Below, piece by piece: positions 14,906-22,653 of a stretch of 23,914 nt of DNA. Position 1 is the stretch's first letter. Each line of letters opens with the position of its first letter. This DNA is from Aquirhabdus sp. (GTDB taxonomy: Bacteria; Pseudomonadota; Gammaproteobacteria; Pseudomonadales; Moraxellaceae). The stretch covers positions 1-23,914 of the forward strand of contig JASLEL010000134.1 of NCBI GenBank assembly GCA_030151145.1. Reading direction: 5' to 3'. The notes beneath the pieces are model-generated. The model worked only from the letters and a program-made list of their open reading frames with translations. It was not told the origin of the DNA and did not search any database. The position numbers and the translations under genes are program-made.

Positions 14906-15838
14906 TTAGGCTGCAGAGTCGTCGTCGCCACTGGCGGATTTGGTTTTCTTTTTGACAGGTTTGGCTTTATCAGCCGATTTTTCGCTGGATTTGGCGGGAG
15001 CCTTTTTCTCTTCGCTGGTCGCGTGCTTTTTCAGATAGTCGGTCGCAAAACCGGCTTCCTGTGTCCCCGGGTAGTTCTTGACGATGGTTTTCATCAGGGC
15101 AATGGCTTGCGCAGGACGCTGATCGACATCGGCTAGTGTGGCAAGGCGATAGGTTGAGGCGGCTGCTTTAGCGCTCTTGGGGTATTGCGAGGTGACGATC
15201 TTGAAGTTATTGGCTGCTGCCGTGAAGTTCGGCGGGGTGGCCGCAAGATTAAACTCACCTAACCAGTAGTAGGCGTTCGGCACGTACTGACTCTTGGGGT
15301 AGTCGCTAATGAATTTCTGCATCGGACCGATGGCTTGGGCTGCGCCACCCGCCTTATAGGCTTCATAGGCGGCGATATAGGCTGTCTTGTCAGCATCGTC
15401 AGTTGCGGCTGGTGCTGCATTGGGGTCGCCGCCGGTGGTTGAGGGTGCACCACTGTCAGGCTGACCATTGGGGGCAGGGCTGGCTGGGGCGGCTGCCGCT
15501 TGCAGTTTTTTCACATCATCCTGGGTTTGTGCCAGACGCTGATCGAAGTCGGTAAAGCGGTTTTTGCTGTCTTTTTGCAGTTGATCGATGTCGTTGTCAT
15601 GGTTTTCGACTTTGCCGCGCAGGATGCGCACTTCGTCCTGCAGCTGTTGTACGGCTTGCGTGAGTTGCCACAGTTGCGATGTCGGCGCACTGCTGTCTGT
15701 GCTGGTGCCGGCTGAGGGGTTGGAGAGTGGGCGCGACTCGACCGGAACGGCATGACTGACCGTTGTGGTAGCTAGCAGGGCTGTGGCGAGCAGCGGGAAG
15801 GCGATACGACTCGGCAGAGAGGAAGAAACGGTTTTCAT
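14906..15838 (-). CDS. CpoB/YbgF-like periplasmic coiled-coil TPR protein
   Basis: A 310-residue secreted protein. The signal peptide MKTVSSSLPSRIAF... is probably cleaved after VSHA. A coiled-coil (about 48-108: SQLWQLTQAVQQLQDEVRIL..., LAQTQDDVKKLQ) resembles the trimerising region of YbgF. A Pro/Ala/Gly linker and three TPR-like repeats follow (IAAYEAYKAGGAAQAIGPMQKFISDYPKSQYVPNAYYWLGE and later copies). CpoB links the Tol-Pal machine with PBP1b to coordinate outer-membrane constriction and septal peptidoglycan synthesis. Odd points are that it is not next to pal/tolB in this window and that it ends in a long Lys/Ser/Ala-rich tail (KKAPAKSSEKSADKAKPVKKK). The ATG at 15838 directly precedes the signal peptide; the site upstream is weak (GAG). 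A paralogue of true cpoB is possible, so I give no symbol. Confidence 0.85.
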   Translation of the reverse strand: MKTVSSSLPSRIAFPLLATALLATTTVSHAVPVESRPLSNPSAGTSTDSSAPTSQLWQLTQAVQQLQDEVRILRGKVENHDNDIDQLQKDSKNRFTDFDQRLAQTQDDVKKLQAAAAPASPAPNGQPDSGAPSTTGGDPNAAPAATDDADKTAYIAAYEAYKAGGAAQAIGPMQKFISDYPKSQYVPNAYYWLGEFNLAATPPNFTAAANNFKIVTSQYPKSAKAAASTYRLATLADVDQRPAQAIALMKTIVKNYPGTQEAGFATDYLKKHATSEEKKAPAKSSEKSADKAKPVKKKTKSASGDDDSAA

Positions 15839-16152
15839 CAGGTTTGTCTCGTATTTTATCTGGTAGTTAAGGGCATCCGGCAATCATGCTGCTGGCAGCG
15901 AGCATCTTTGTGCGGTTTGATCGTCATGCAGTCGGGTGTGACGTGTTGCATGCACATGCCGACCATCGCGGGTCAAACCGAGACTCAATCATGTCCTGTA
16001 CATCTCCGGTGACGTGAGAAACAGGCCCGATACGCATGATCACGACTTAACGTTACAGAATCTTGGGTGTGAGGGCAATACCCTGCAATGCGTGCCATGA
16101 TAGCGTGGAATAATGTTGCATGACGTTGATGAAACGTAGCTTTTTTTCAAAA
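15839..16152. other. Gene-free stretch upstream of the cpoB-like gene
   Basis: No coding region of convincing size on either strand. It holds the candidate promoter (15855-15883) and a nested imperfect inverted repeat at 15913-15980: outer arms CGGTTTGA/TCAAACCG, inner GTCGG/CCGAC and TGTG/CACA. The rest, to the terminator of the next gene, shows nothing I can name. Confidence 0.5.
15855..15883 (-). promoter_or_regulatory. Candidate promoter of the cpoB-like/SIMPL operon
   Basis: On the minus strand TTGCCG (plus 15878-15883), a 17-bp spacer, then GATAAA (plus 15855-15860), ending 16 bases before the ATG. This would leave a very short leader, so either the transcript is nearly leaderless or the real promoter lies further up. 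Confidence 0.35.
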
Positions 16153-16178
16153 GAATCCACCCGGCAGCGGGTGGATTC
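16140..16178 (-). terminator. Terminator of the metallo-hydrolase gene
   Basis: Ten-base perfect stem GAATCCACCC (16153-16162) / GGGTGGATTC (16169-16178), 6-base loop. On the minus strand the stem is followed by TTTTG and lies 28 bases after the stop of the gene at 16206. Confidence 0.85.
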
Positions 16179-16205
16179 CAAGAGATAGTCCTACGCTTGG
16201 TGTGA

Positions 16206-17303
16206 TCAGATCTGCACCATATGTCCTTCCAGCGGGGCGACAAAGTCTTCGGCTTTGAGTCCAGCCCGAGCCATGGCATCGGCCAGATCCAGCAGCGGTT
16301 GATGAATGGCTTCGTCGGTGAGCTGATAGGTCCGGTGATGGATTGCCAGTGAGCAGGTGGCGTGCAGATCCAGATGAGCCTGTACGGCATCGGCGGGATT
16401 CATGTGCATGGCGCGCATGACACCGCGTGGCTCATAGGCACCGATTGGCAGCAATGCCAGACGCGGCGCGCCCAGTCGGGTATAGACGTCCTTGAAGTGA
16501 TCGGCATAGCCGGTATCACCGCCAAAGTAGAAGTGATCGTCTGCAGTGTGCACCGAGAGACCACCCCAGAGTGCCATATTGTTGTCCTTGATCCCGCGAC
16601 CGGAGAAATGCTGGGCGGGGGAGAAGGTGATCGTGAGGCGGTCATCCTTGTGAAACGGAATGGATTGCCACCAGTCGAGTTCGATCACGTGCATATCCGA
16701 TGGCAGATACTGACTATTGACCAGACCGGCATAGATCGGCATGCGGTCACGCTGATAGAGCCAGTTGAGCGAGGCCAGATCCATATGGTCATAGTGGTTA
16801 TGACTGAGCAGGATGGCATCAATCCGCGGCAGGTCGGCAAGGGCAATCCCGGCTGGGCGTACGCGACGCGGGCCGGCAAAAGGCACGAAACTGGTGCGCA
16901 TGGCCCAGACCGGGTCGGTCAGGAAATGATATGGACCGATCTGCACGAGGACCGTCGAATGGCCGACAAACCAGGCCTGCCAGTCGGACAGGTCGGCGTC
17001 GGGACGGGCGACAGGCAGTGCGTGATAGGGGATGTTTTCTTCCCAGATCGGCCATGGGGCTTTCTGACGGTTGAGCAGCCACTCAAGGACCGTGATCTCG
17101 CGGTCCGGCACTTTACTGATATTGCGGAAGCGGGTACGCGTGGCATGCGGCACATCGGGATAGTCGAATGTCGGCACAAACCAGCCTTCGCCCATACTGA
17201 GCTGCGTTTTGAGGACGCGGGTGTCTTGATGTTCCTGTTCGGGCACATGATGGCGGGTGATCAGGCTTTTAATCGGGTGTTGCATGATGACGGATTTATT
17301 CAT
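16206..17303 (-). CDS. MBL-fold metallo-hydrolase (NAPE-PLD/RomA-like)
   Basis: A 365-residue metallo-beta-lactamase-fold protein of the UlaG/NAPE-PLD branch. Metal-binding motifs in order: GHSTVLVQIG with FLTDPVW (114-133), the HxHxDH core HNHYDH (168-173), AQHFSGR (His232), GGDTGY (Asp263), and late histidines in AMHMNP (His300) and AIHHRTY (His322-323). Two conserved tryptophan/proline stretches before the fold (FDYPDVPHATRTRF, PWPIWEENIPYHALP) resemble the N-terminal region of bacterial NAPE-hydrolysing phospholipase D-like and RomA proteins. No signal peptide or membrane helix is visible, so it is probably cytoplasmic. A phosphodiesterase or phospholipase activity on N-acyl phospholipids is the family-based guess; the substrate cannot be told. 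It is monocistronic with its own terminator. No clear ribosome-binding site precedes the ATG at 17303; an in-frame ATG at 17285 is an alternative. Confidence 0.88.
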   Translation of the reverse strand: MNKSVIMQHPIKSLITRHHVPEQEHQDTRVLKTQLSMGEGWFVPTFDYPDVPHATRTRFRNISKVPDREITVLEWLLNRQKAPWPIWEENIPYHALPVARPDADLSDWQAWFVGHSTVLVQIGPYHFLTDPVWAMRTSFVPFAGPRRVRPAGIALADLPRIDAILLSHNHYDHMDLASLNWLYQRDRMPIYAGLVNSQYLPSDMHVIELDWWQSIPFHKDDRLTITFSPAQHFSGRGIKDNNMALWGGLSVHTADDHFYFGGDTGYADHFKDVYTRLGAPRLALLPIGAYEPRGVMRAMHMNPADAVQAHLDLHATCSLAIHHRTYQLTDEAIHQPLLDLADAMARAGLKAEDFVAPLEGHMVQI

Positions 17304-17348
17304 GTTGATTGGATCACATGGACAGCATGGGTGCTGCCGAGCATAGCC

Positions 17349-17376
17349 AAAGTTTGTGAATGTTTAATCAAACTTT
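17349..17376. promoter_or_regulatory. 28-bp inverted repeat upstream of the metallo-hydrolase (candidate operator)
   Basis: AAAGTTTG (17349-17356) and CAAACTTT (17369-17376), perfect 8-base arms around a 12-base AT-rich spacer, 46 bases upstream of the metallo-hydrolase ATG. Position and symmetry suit a repressor or activator site overlapping its promoter; the regulator is unknown. Confidence 0.45.
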
Positions 17377-17565
17377 AACCGTATTTTTAAAAATGTCCAC
17401 GGACCAGCAGGAGCGCGGGTTCAATCGCTTTGCTTGAGGGTGCGATCTATGTCGCGGTGAGGCTTGCGCCACAGTTTTAAAGATGCAGGGTCATGGATGA
17501 TATCCTGTCTTGAACCGTTCATGAGTGATTCTCAGGCACTTGAGCGGTAGAGTCAGTAAAATGGC

Positions 17566-17593
17566 TTGCAAAGATGAGCAGTTCTACTATACT
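17566..17593 (+). promoter_or_regulatory. Promoter of the 4.5S RNA gene
   Basis: TTGCAA at 17566-17571, 16-bp spacer, TATACT at 17588-17593. Transcription would start near 17600-17606, the 5' end of the SRP RNA terminal helix. Confidence 0.75.
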
Positions 17594-17604
17594 TGATCCC
17601 GCAA

Positions 17605-17717
<113 letters not shown>

Positions 17718-17764
17718 CCAGATTCCCGCCTGATGCAGTCTATAGACGCATCAACGAAGATATG

Positions 17765-17800
17765 AAAAGCCGCTGGTGTATAGCTCACCGCGGCTTTTTT
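17765..17800 (+). terminator. Terminator downstream of ffs
   Basis: Stem GCCGC(T)GGTG / CACCGCGGC with one bulged base (17769-17794) and a 7-base loop, preceded by AAAA and followed by six T. It is about 50 bases after the SRP RNA 3' end, so the primary transcript is longer and must be trimmed. Confidence 0.85.
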
Positions 17801-17827
17801 ATTTTCTTTTTGTATCTGCGAGTCCCG

Positions 17828-17858
17828 AAAACACGCATCCCGCCATGGCGGCGGGATG
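17828..17858 (-). terminator. Terminator of the M16 peptidase operon
   Basis: Perfect 9-base stem CATCCCGCC (17836-17844) / GGCGGGATG (17850-17858) with a 5-base loop. On the minus strand it is followed by CGTGTTTTC and lies 35 bases after the stop of the second M16 gene. The T-run is short, hence moderate confidence. Confidence 0.7.
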
Positions 17859-17893
17859 TGTAGGTGCTTGCTTATTTTTAATGAACTGCGCCG

Positions 17894-19405
17894 TCAGGGC
17901 TGCTGCGCTTGCGTGCTGGTTGGTGCAGTTTGGGCTACGGCGCTTTGAGTGGGCGTCGAGGGTTGGCTTGTGGGTGCAGTCTTGCCCAAGACCAGCGTCA
18001 GCATCTGATCGGGATGGACATAAGTGCCAAATGCCGCTCGGGCACTGTCTGGTGTGACGGCTTCGATCTGCTTGGGGTAGTCGGCCATATAGGTCAGCGG
18101 CAGATGGTAGAAGGCCATGTTGGCGATGCGTCCGGCAATGGTGCTATTGCCGCTGAGGGAAAGCGGATAGCTATTGAGTAGGCCGGTTTTGGCTTCATCG
18201 AAGGTGCGCTGATCTGTACCCTGATGCAGATAGTCGGTCAAGACCTGCCGGGCGACGTGCAGGCTCTCGTCGGTTTTTTCACTGCGGGTTGAATAGCTGA
18301 TGATAAAAGGACCATTGCTCTGCAGCGGACTGAATGCGCTATAGGCACCATAAGTCAGTCCGCGCTTCTCGCGTAGCTCTTTCATCAGCATTGCACTGAA
18401 ATTACCCCCACCAAAAATCTCATTGGCGACGGTGAGCGCGGGCAGGTCAGGATTGTCCCGACGCACGCCGATCTCACCCATGATGACGTGGGTCTGCGTG
18501 GAGTCAAACGGAATAAAGGCATTCTGTGCCGTAAAGGCGGCAGGCGCGGGCAAAGGTTTGGCTGCGTGTCCTTGCGGCAGGGATTGGCTGATGCGTTCAG
18601 CCAGTGCCTTGGCATTGTCTAACGAGAGTTGACCGACGATGGCGATGGTCAGATTATGCGCGACGAGATAATTGTCTTTAAAGCGCTTGAGGTCGGCTGG
18701 CTTGATGCGGTTCAGGCTCTCCGGGGTCCCAGTGGTCGGTTCGGCATAGGGGTGCTGACCGTAGAGTTTTTCCATGAAGCGAATACTGGCCATGGTGCCC
18801 GGCGACTCTTTTTGCTGCTCCAGCCCCAGACGGTTTTGCTGCAGGATGCGGTCAAAGCTGTTCTGTGGGAACTGCGCATCTTTGAGCAGGGACAGTAGCT
18901 GATCGACACCCGGATTCATCAGTGTCGGATCGGTCAGGCTACGCATGCTGACGACGAACATGTCGCGCGTGGCGCTGGCGCTGTAGTCGATGCCGAGACG
19001 CTCAAAGTTGGCGGCGATCTGGTCGGTATTCTGAGTGGTGGTGCCTTCGTCGAGCAGTTGCGCGGTCAGGGTTGCGAGGCCGTATTGTCCTGCGGAGAGT
19101 TCACCATCGCGTGCTGAACCGGCATCAAATACCAGTCGCAGGTCAATGATCGGCAGCTCTGGTGCCTCTACAAAGAGTACGCGAGTACCTGTCGTTGTGG
19201 TGAATGCCTGTACTTGCGGCGTCTTGAGTGCGGCGGTTGAAGCGGCATTCTTGAGGCTGTCCAGATGAGGGAGTGCGGTGATCTCGGCACTCGACGGTGT
19301 GGTACTGGCATGAGTTTCTGCATGGCTGGGCAGTGCGATCAGGCTGATGTTCGTTGCGATGGCTAGATGCGCGAAAGACCGGAATGTCAAAGAGGGATTA
19401 CGCAT
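17894..19405 (-). CDS. M16 family peptidase subunit lacking the zinc motif (exported)
   Basis: A 503-residue insulinase/processing-peptidase family protein. An apparent signal peptide (MRNPSLTFRSFAHLAIATNISLIALPSHA) is followed by two M16 domains. The place where the inverted zinc motif should be reads GLATLTAQLLDEGT instead of HxxEH, so this subunit cannot bind zinc. The substrate-binding R/Y region is intact in domain two (FGGGNFSAMLMKELREKRGLTYGAYSAF). In bacterial two-gene M16B systems such a partner completes the protease by forming a heterodimer with a catalytic subunit, which is the gene immediately upstream here. Its ATG overlaps the upstream stop (TAATG at 19407-19403), indicating translational coupling and equal production. 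The C-terminus is a low-complexity Thr/Ser/Gln/Ala tail. Confidence 0.93.
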   Translation of the reverse strand: MRNPSLTFRSFAHLAIATNISLIALPSHAETHASTTPSSAEITALPHLDSLKNAASTAALKTPQVQAFTTTTGTRVLFVEAPELPIIDLRLVFDAGSARDGELSAGQYGLATLTAQLLDEGTTTQNTDQIAANFERLGIDYSASATRDMFVVSMRSLTDPTLMNPGVDQLLSLLKDAQFPQNSFDRILQQNRLGLEQQKESPGTMASIRFMEKLYGQHPYAEPTTGTPESLNRIKPADLKRFKDNYLVAHNLTIAIVGQLSLDNAKALAERISQSLPQGHAAKPLPAPAAFTAQNAFIPFDSTQTHVIMGEIGVRRDNPDLPALTVANEIFGGGNFSAMLMKELREKRGLTYGAYSAFSPLQSNGPFIISYSTRSEKTDESLHVARQVLTDYLHQGTDQRTFDEAKTGLLNSYPLSLSGNSTIAGRIANMAFYHLPLTYMADYPKQIEAVTPDSARAAFGTYVHPDQMLTLVLGKTAPTSQPSTPTQSAVAQTAPTSTQAQQP

Positions 19406-20922
19406 TATTTGGCCTCCTTGGTCGTCGATGATGCTGCTACATGCGAAACAGCCGGAGTTTTGGCGGCAGAAATGGGTTTGGTCGGGTCCGGTACCGCATT
19501 TGGATTGGTCGCTTTAGGCAGTGGCTCCAGATACAGTGTAGACAGGCTGTCGGAGGTCAGGTATTGCTTGACCGTATCTTGGACGGTTTGGGTAGACAGC
19601 GCGTTGTATTGGTTTTCCAGATCATCCATCACGGTATAGCTGAGGCCGGAGACTTCCAGTGCGCCGATCATCTGAGCCTGACCTGAGATGCTGTCCTGAT
19701 TATAGATGAGCTGTGCGCGTTGATTGACTTTGACGCGATTGAGTTCGTCAGCCGTGATCGGATCGTGTTTCAGATGCTCGATCTCATCCAGCAGCGCGCT
19801 TTTGACTTCGGCCAATGTGTGTCCCTGAGTGGGTACCGCGCTGATCGTGAACAGTGCGCCGCCGCGTTCAAACGGCTCATAGCTTGCACTGACCCCTGCC
19901 AGTAGGCGCTTTTCGCGGACCAGATGTTTTTCTAGGCGTGCGGACAGTCCGCCATCCAGAATTTCGCTGGCGAGATTCAGGGCATAGGCATCCTGTGGCT
20001 TGGGCGCGGTGGACAGTGACGGTACGTTCCAGGCCATGATCAGCGTCGGGACTTGCACCGCCATATGCAGGTTCATACTGCGCTCGCCGCTATGCAGGAA
20101 CTCATCGACATCAGGACGCGTCGGCACTGCACGTTTGGGGATCTGGGCGAAGTAGCGCTTGATCTCAGGCAGTGCAGCATCCGGTGTGGTATCGCCGACG
20201 ATGACCAGCACCGCGTTATTCGGGGTATACCAAGTCTGATACCAGCGCTTGAGGGCATCGAGCTTGAGGTTTTGCAGATTCTTCATGTGACCGATGACGG
20301 GCAGGCGCAAGGGGCTGGTCGGGTAGGCCATGGCAAGGAAGCGTTCAAAGGCCAGCGCTTTGGGATTGTCATCCGTGCGCATGCGGCGCTCTTCCATGAT
20401 GACTTGCATCTCGGGTTTGAAGTCTTCTTCGCGCAGCTTGAGGTTCTGCATGCGGTCGGCTTCCATTTCCAGCGCAAGCGCTAGGCGGTTGGCTGGATAG
20501 AGCTGATAGTAGCCGGTGTAGTTGGCGGTCGTGAAGGCGTTGTTGCTGCCGCCAAAGCGCGTGTTGATGCGCGAGTATTCGTCGTTAGGGATCAGGGTGG
20601 TGCCTTTGAACATCATATGTTCAAGCGCATGGGAGAGGCCAGTCTCATCCGATGTTTCGTCTGTAGAGCCGACTTTGTACCAGACCTGCGTCATCACGAC
20701 CGGCGTGCGGTGGTCTTCGCGGATGATGACTTTTAGGCCATTGTCGAGTGTGGTTTCAAAGGTTTTGGCTTTGCTGGTCGTGCTTGGCGTTGCTGTGGCA
20801 ACCGGACTGTCCGGCGTGGTCGTGGCATGCAGCGGGCTATTTGCGATGGCGATCAGCAGTGTCAGTGTCAGTGGTCGTATGCGGAGGCGCGAAATCGGAG
20901 AGAACAAATCGGGGGCATCCAT
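19405..20922 (-). CDS. M16 family zinc metallopeptidase, catalytic subunit (exported)
   Basis: A 505-residue M16 peptidase. After a basic N-terminus and hydrophobic segment (RIRPLTLTLLIAIANSPLHA, likely signal peptide or anchor) and a Thr/Ser-rich linker, domain one carries the inverted zinc motif HALEH (98-102) in GLSHALEHMMFKGT, with the third ligand in VIMEE (Glu177/178), 75-76 residues on as usual. Domain two (from about residue 270) has LDGGLSARLEKHLVREKRLLAGVSASY. The family degrades or trims peptides in the periplasm; the substrate is unknown. The tail is again Ala/Ser/Thr-rich. It is first gene of a two-gene operon with the zinc-less partner and divergent from ftsY. No clear ribosome-binding site precedes the ATG at 20922. 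Confidence 0.94.
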   Translation of the reverse strand: MDAPDLFSPISRLRIRPLTLTLLIAIANSPLHATTTPDSPVATATPSTTSKAKTFETTLDNGLKVIIREDHRTPVVMTQVWYKVGSTDETSDETGLSHALEHMMFKGTTLIPNDEYSRINTRFGGSNNAFTTANYTGYYQLYPANRLALALEMEADRMQNLKLREEDFKPEMQVIMEERRMRTDDNPKALAFERFLAMAYPTSPLRLPVIGHMKNLQNLKLDALKRWYQTWYTPNNAVLVIVGDTTPDAALPEIKRYFAQIPKRAVPTRPDVDEFLHSGERSMNLHMAVQVPTLIMAWNVPSLSTAPKPQDAYALNLASEILDGGLSARLEKHLVREKRLLAGVSASYEPFERGGALFTISAVPTQGHTLAEVKSALLDEIEHLKHDPITADELNRVKVNQRAQLIYNQDSISGQAQMIGALEVSGLSYTVMDDLENQYNALSTQTVQDTVKQYLTSDSLSTLYLEPLPKATNPNAVPDPTKPISAAKTPAVSHVAASSTTKEAK

Positions 20923-21364
20923 AGTCGATAGTCGTCACGGGTCTATATGTACAGATCAAGAGATACAGATCAAGGAAAGAAAGCGTGCCTGAGATGAGAG
21001 GGGCACGATCCTTCAGGGATGGCCGTCATCTCGGGTGTGTGTTTTATAGCATAATTTCATGGTCAGACTGGCATGCGGGGCGCTGTATCCTGCGGATTTA
21101 TGGTCAATTTATGTTGTAATGTGGTAATGGTACCCTCACCTGTGTACACCCGAACTGGTCTGGAGGCACCGGACGGGAAGCATGAGCAATTTTTCGATAC
21201 GCATGCTAGAATTTGCCGCTTGCGGCGCTGACGCAACAAATTGCCATGGATTAAAGGGGCGACGTAGTGCTATGGTGCGTCCATGTCTAGCATACGCTTG
21301 CCTCCTGTATCTTGAGTCGCATTTTTCTTCCACTGATCACGACCCACCTATTTAAAGCTATCCT
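20923..21364. promoter_or_regulatory. Divergent intergenic region between the M16 operon and ftsY
   Basis: No convincing gene. For the minus-strand M16 operon an extended -10 TGCTATAAA is seen (plus 21043-21051), giving a leader of about 110 bases that contains the TACAGATCAAG repeat. For ftsY, an extended -10 TGCTAGAAT lies at 21204-21212 and a weaker TGCTATGGT nearer the gene. No good -35 elements match, so all are tentative. Confidence 0.4.
20950..20974. repeat. Short direct repeat in the M16 operon leader
   Basis: TACAGATCAAG occurs at 20950-20960 and again at 20964-20974, an 11-base exact direct repeat with a 14-base period, 28 bases upstream of the M16 start. Confidence 0.8.
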
Positions 21365-22501
21365 ATGAGTGACAATAAGCCGAGTCAGGTTTCCCAGTAT
21401 TCTGGATTGAATGCCCCGTTGATTTTTCCTGAACCGGCTGCTGCGCCCGTACCTGCAGTGAGCCCTGTAGCACGTGTCGTCCCTGTGACGCCGCCTGCAC
21501 CGCTACCTGTGCCGGTGACACCGACCGTTGTGGCTCAGGCTGAGCCGGAGATGGATTCAGGCGAGGAGTCGGGTGGGGGGTTCTTTAGTCGGATGAAGCA
21601 GGGCTTGACCAAGACGCGTCGCGGATTCTCCGAAGGCATGGTCAACCTCCTCATCGGTGGCAAGGAAATCGATGATGAGCTGCTGGAAGAAATTGAAACA
21701 CAGTTACTCGTGGCCGACATCGGCATGGATGCAACCCGCACCATCATTCAGAATCTGACTGAGCGTACCGAGCGTCGCGAGCTGATCTATGCCAATGCCT
21801 TATATAAGGCGCTGCAGGAAGAGCTGGTCAAGGTGCTGGCACCGCGTGTCAAGCCAATGCATATCGATCCGAACAAACGTCCTTATGTGATCCTCATGGT
21901 CGGCGTCAATGGTGTGGGCAAAACCACGACCATTGGTAAACTGGCCAAACGTCTGCAGGGTGAAGGCAAAAAAGTCATGCTGGCTGCCGGTGATACTTTC
22001 CGGGCGGCAGCGACCGAGCAACTGCAGGTCTGGGGCGAGCGCAATGATATCAGCGTTGTGGCGCAGGGCCATGGCTCGGACAGCGCATCGGTGGTGTTTG
22101 ATGCGTTTGAGAGTGCGCGGGCCAAAGGCATCGATGTGTTGATCGCAGATACTGCCGGTCGCCTGCATACCAAAAGCAATCTGATGGAAGAGCTGAAAAA
22201 GATCAAACGCGTCATGCAGCGTATCGACGGTACGGCACCGCATGAGATCATGCTGGTCGTCGATGCCGGAACCGGACAGAATGCCATTAATCAGGTGCAG
22301 GAGTTTGACAGTGCCGTGGGCCTGACGGGCCTCACCATCACCAAACTTGATGGCACGGCCAAAGGTGGCGTGCTGTTTAATATTGCCAGTCGCAGTCATG
22401 TGCCTATTCGCTTTATCGGGGTCGGAGAGAAGATCGATGATCTGCGTCCGTTTGAAGCCAAGGATTTTGTCGCGGCGATTTTTCAGAATGACGAGTCATG
22501 A
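21365..22501 (+). CDS. ftsY: Signal recognition particle receptor FtsY
   Basis: SRP-type GTPase docking the Ffh/4.5S/ribosome complex at the inner membrane. The 378 residues comprise an N-terminal region (1-70), the N domain (about 72-165, with GGGFFSRMKQGLTKTRRGF, the lipid-binding amphipathic helix) and the G domain with P-loop GVNGVGKTTT (180-189), DTFRAAA (210-216), DTAGR (262-266), TKLDG (326-330) and the closing GVGEKIDDLRPF. The first 60 residues are Pro/Ala/Val-rich with almost no acidic residues, unlike the long acidic A domain of E. coli FtsY. Here ftsY is not followed by ftsE/ftsX but by a DUF2057 gene, and lies divergent from an M16 pair. ffs is only about 3.6 kb away. Confidence 0.97.
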   Translation: MSDNKPSQVSQYSGLNAPLIFPEPAAAPVPAVSPVARVVPVTPPAPLPVPVTPTVVAQAEPEMDSGEESGGGFFSRMKQGLTKTRRGFSEGMVNLLIGGKEIDDELLEEIETQLLVADIGMDATRTIIQNLTERTERRELIYANALYKALQEELVKVLAPRVKPMHIDPNKRPYVILMVGVNGVGKTTTIGKLAKRLQGEGKKVMLAAGDTFRAAATEQLQVWGERNDISVVAQGHGSDSASVVFDAFESARAKGIDVLIADTAGRLHTKSNLMEELKKIKRVMQRIDGTAPHEIMLVVDAGTGQNAINQVQEFDSAVGLTGLTITKLDGTAKGGVLFNIASRSHVPIRFIGVGEKIDDLRPFEAKDFVAAIFQNDES

Positions 22502-22548
22502 TCTGCACCCGTGTGGATATGGCTGCATGATCGGCAATGATGGCAGGC

Positions 22549-22577
22549 TTGGGGAAATGCCTGCTTGCTGCTAGTAT
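22549..22577 (+). promoter_or_regulatory. Candidate promoter of the DUF2057 gene
   Basis: TTGGGG at 22549-22554, 17-bp spacer, TAGTAT at 22572-22577, about 70 bases before the start codon. The -35 is only a partial match; readthrough from ftsY is the alternative, as no clear terminator separates them. Confidence 0.35.
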
Positions 22578-22653
22578 GAGGCGGCCTGAGATGAGTCGGT
22601 ATGGGCTGTCGCTAGAGGCGAAATTTTTAATTATCTACAGGAGCCAATGCTTG

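Noticed and set aside
16362..17378. 338-codon plus-strand frame opposite the metallo-hydrolase
   Set aside because: Antisense to a gene with intact metal-binding motifs; its protein has no recognisable domain and mirrors codon bias of the real gene.
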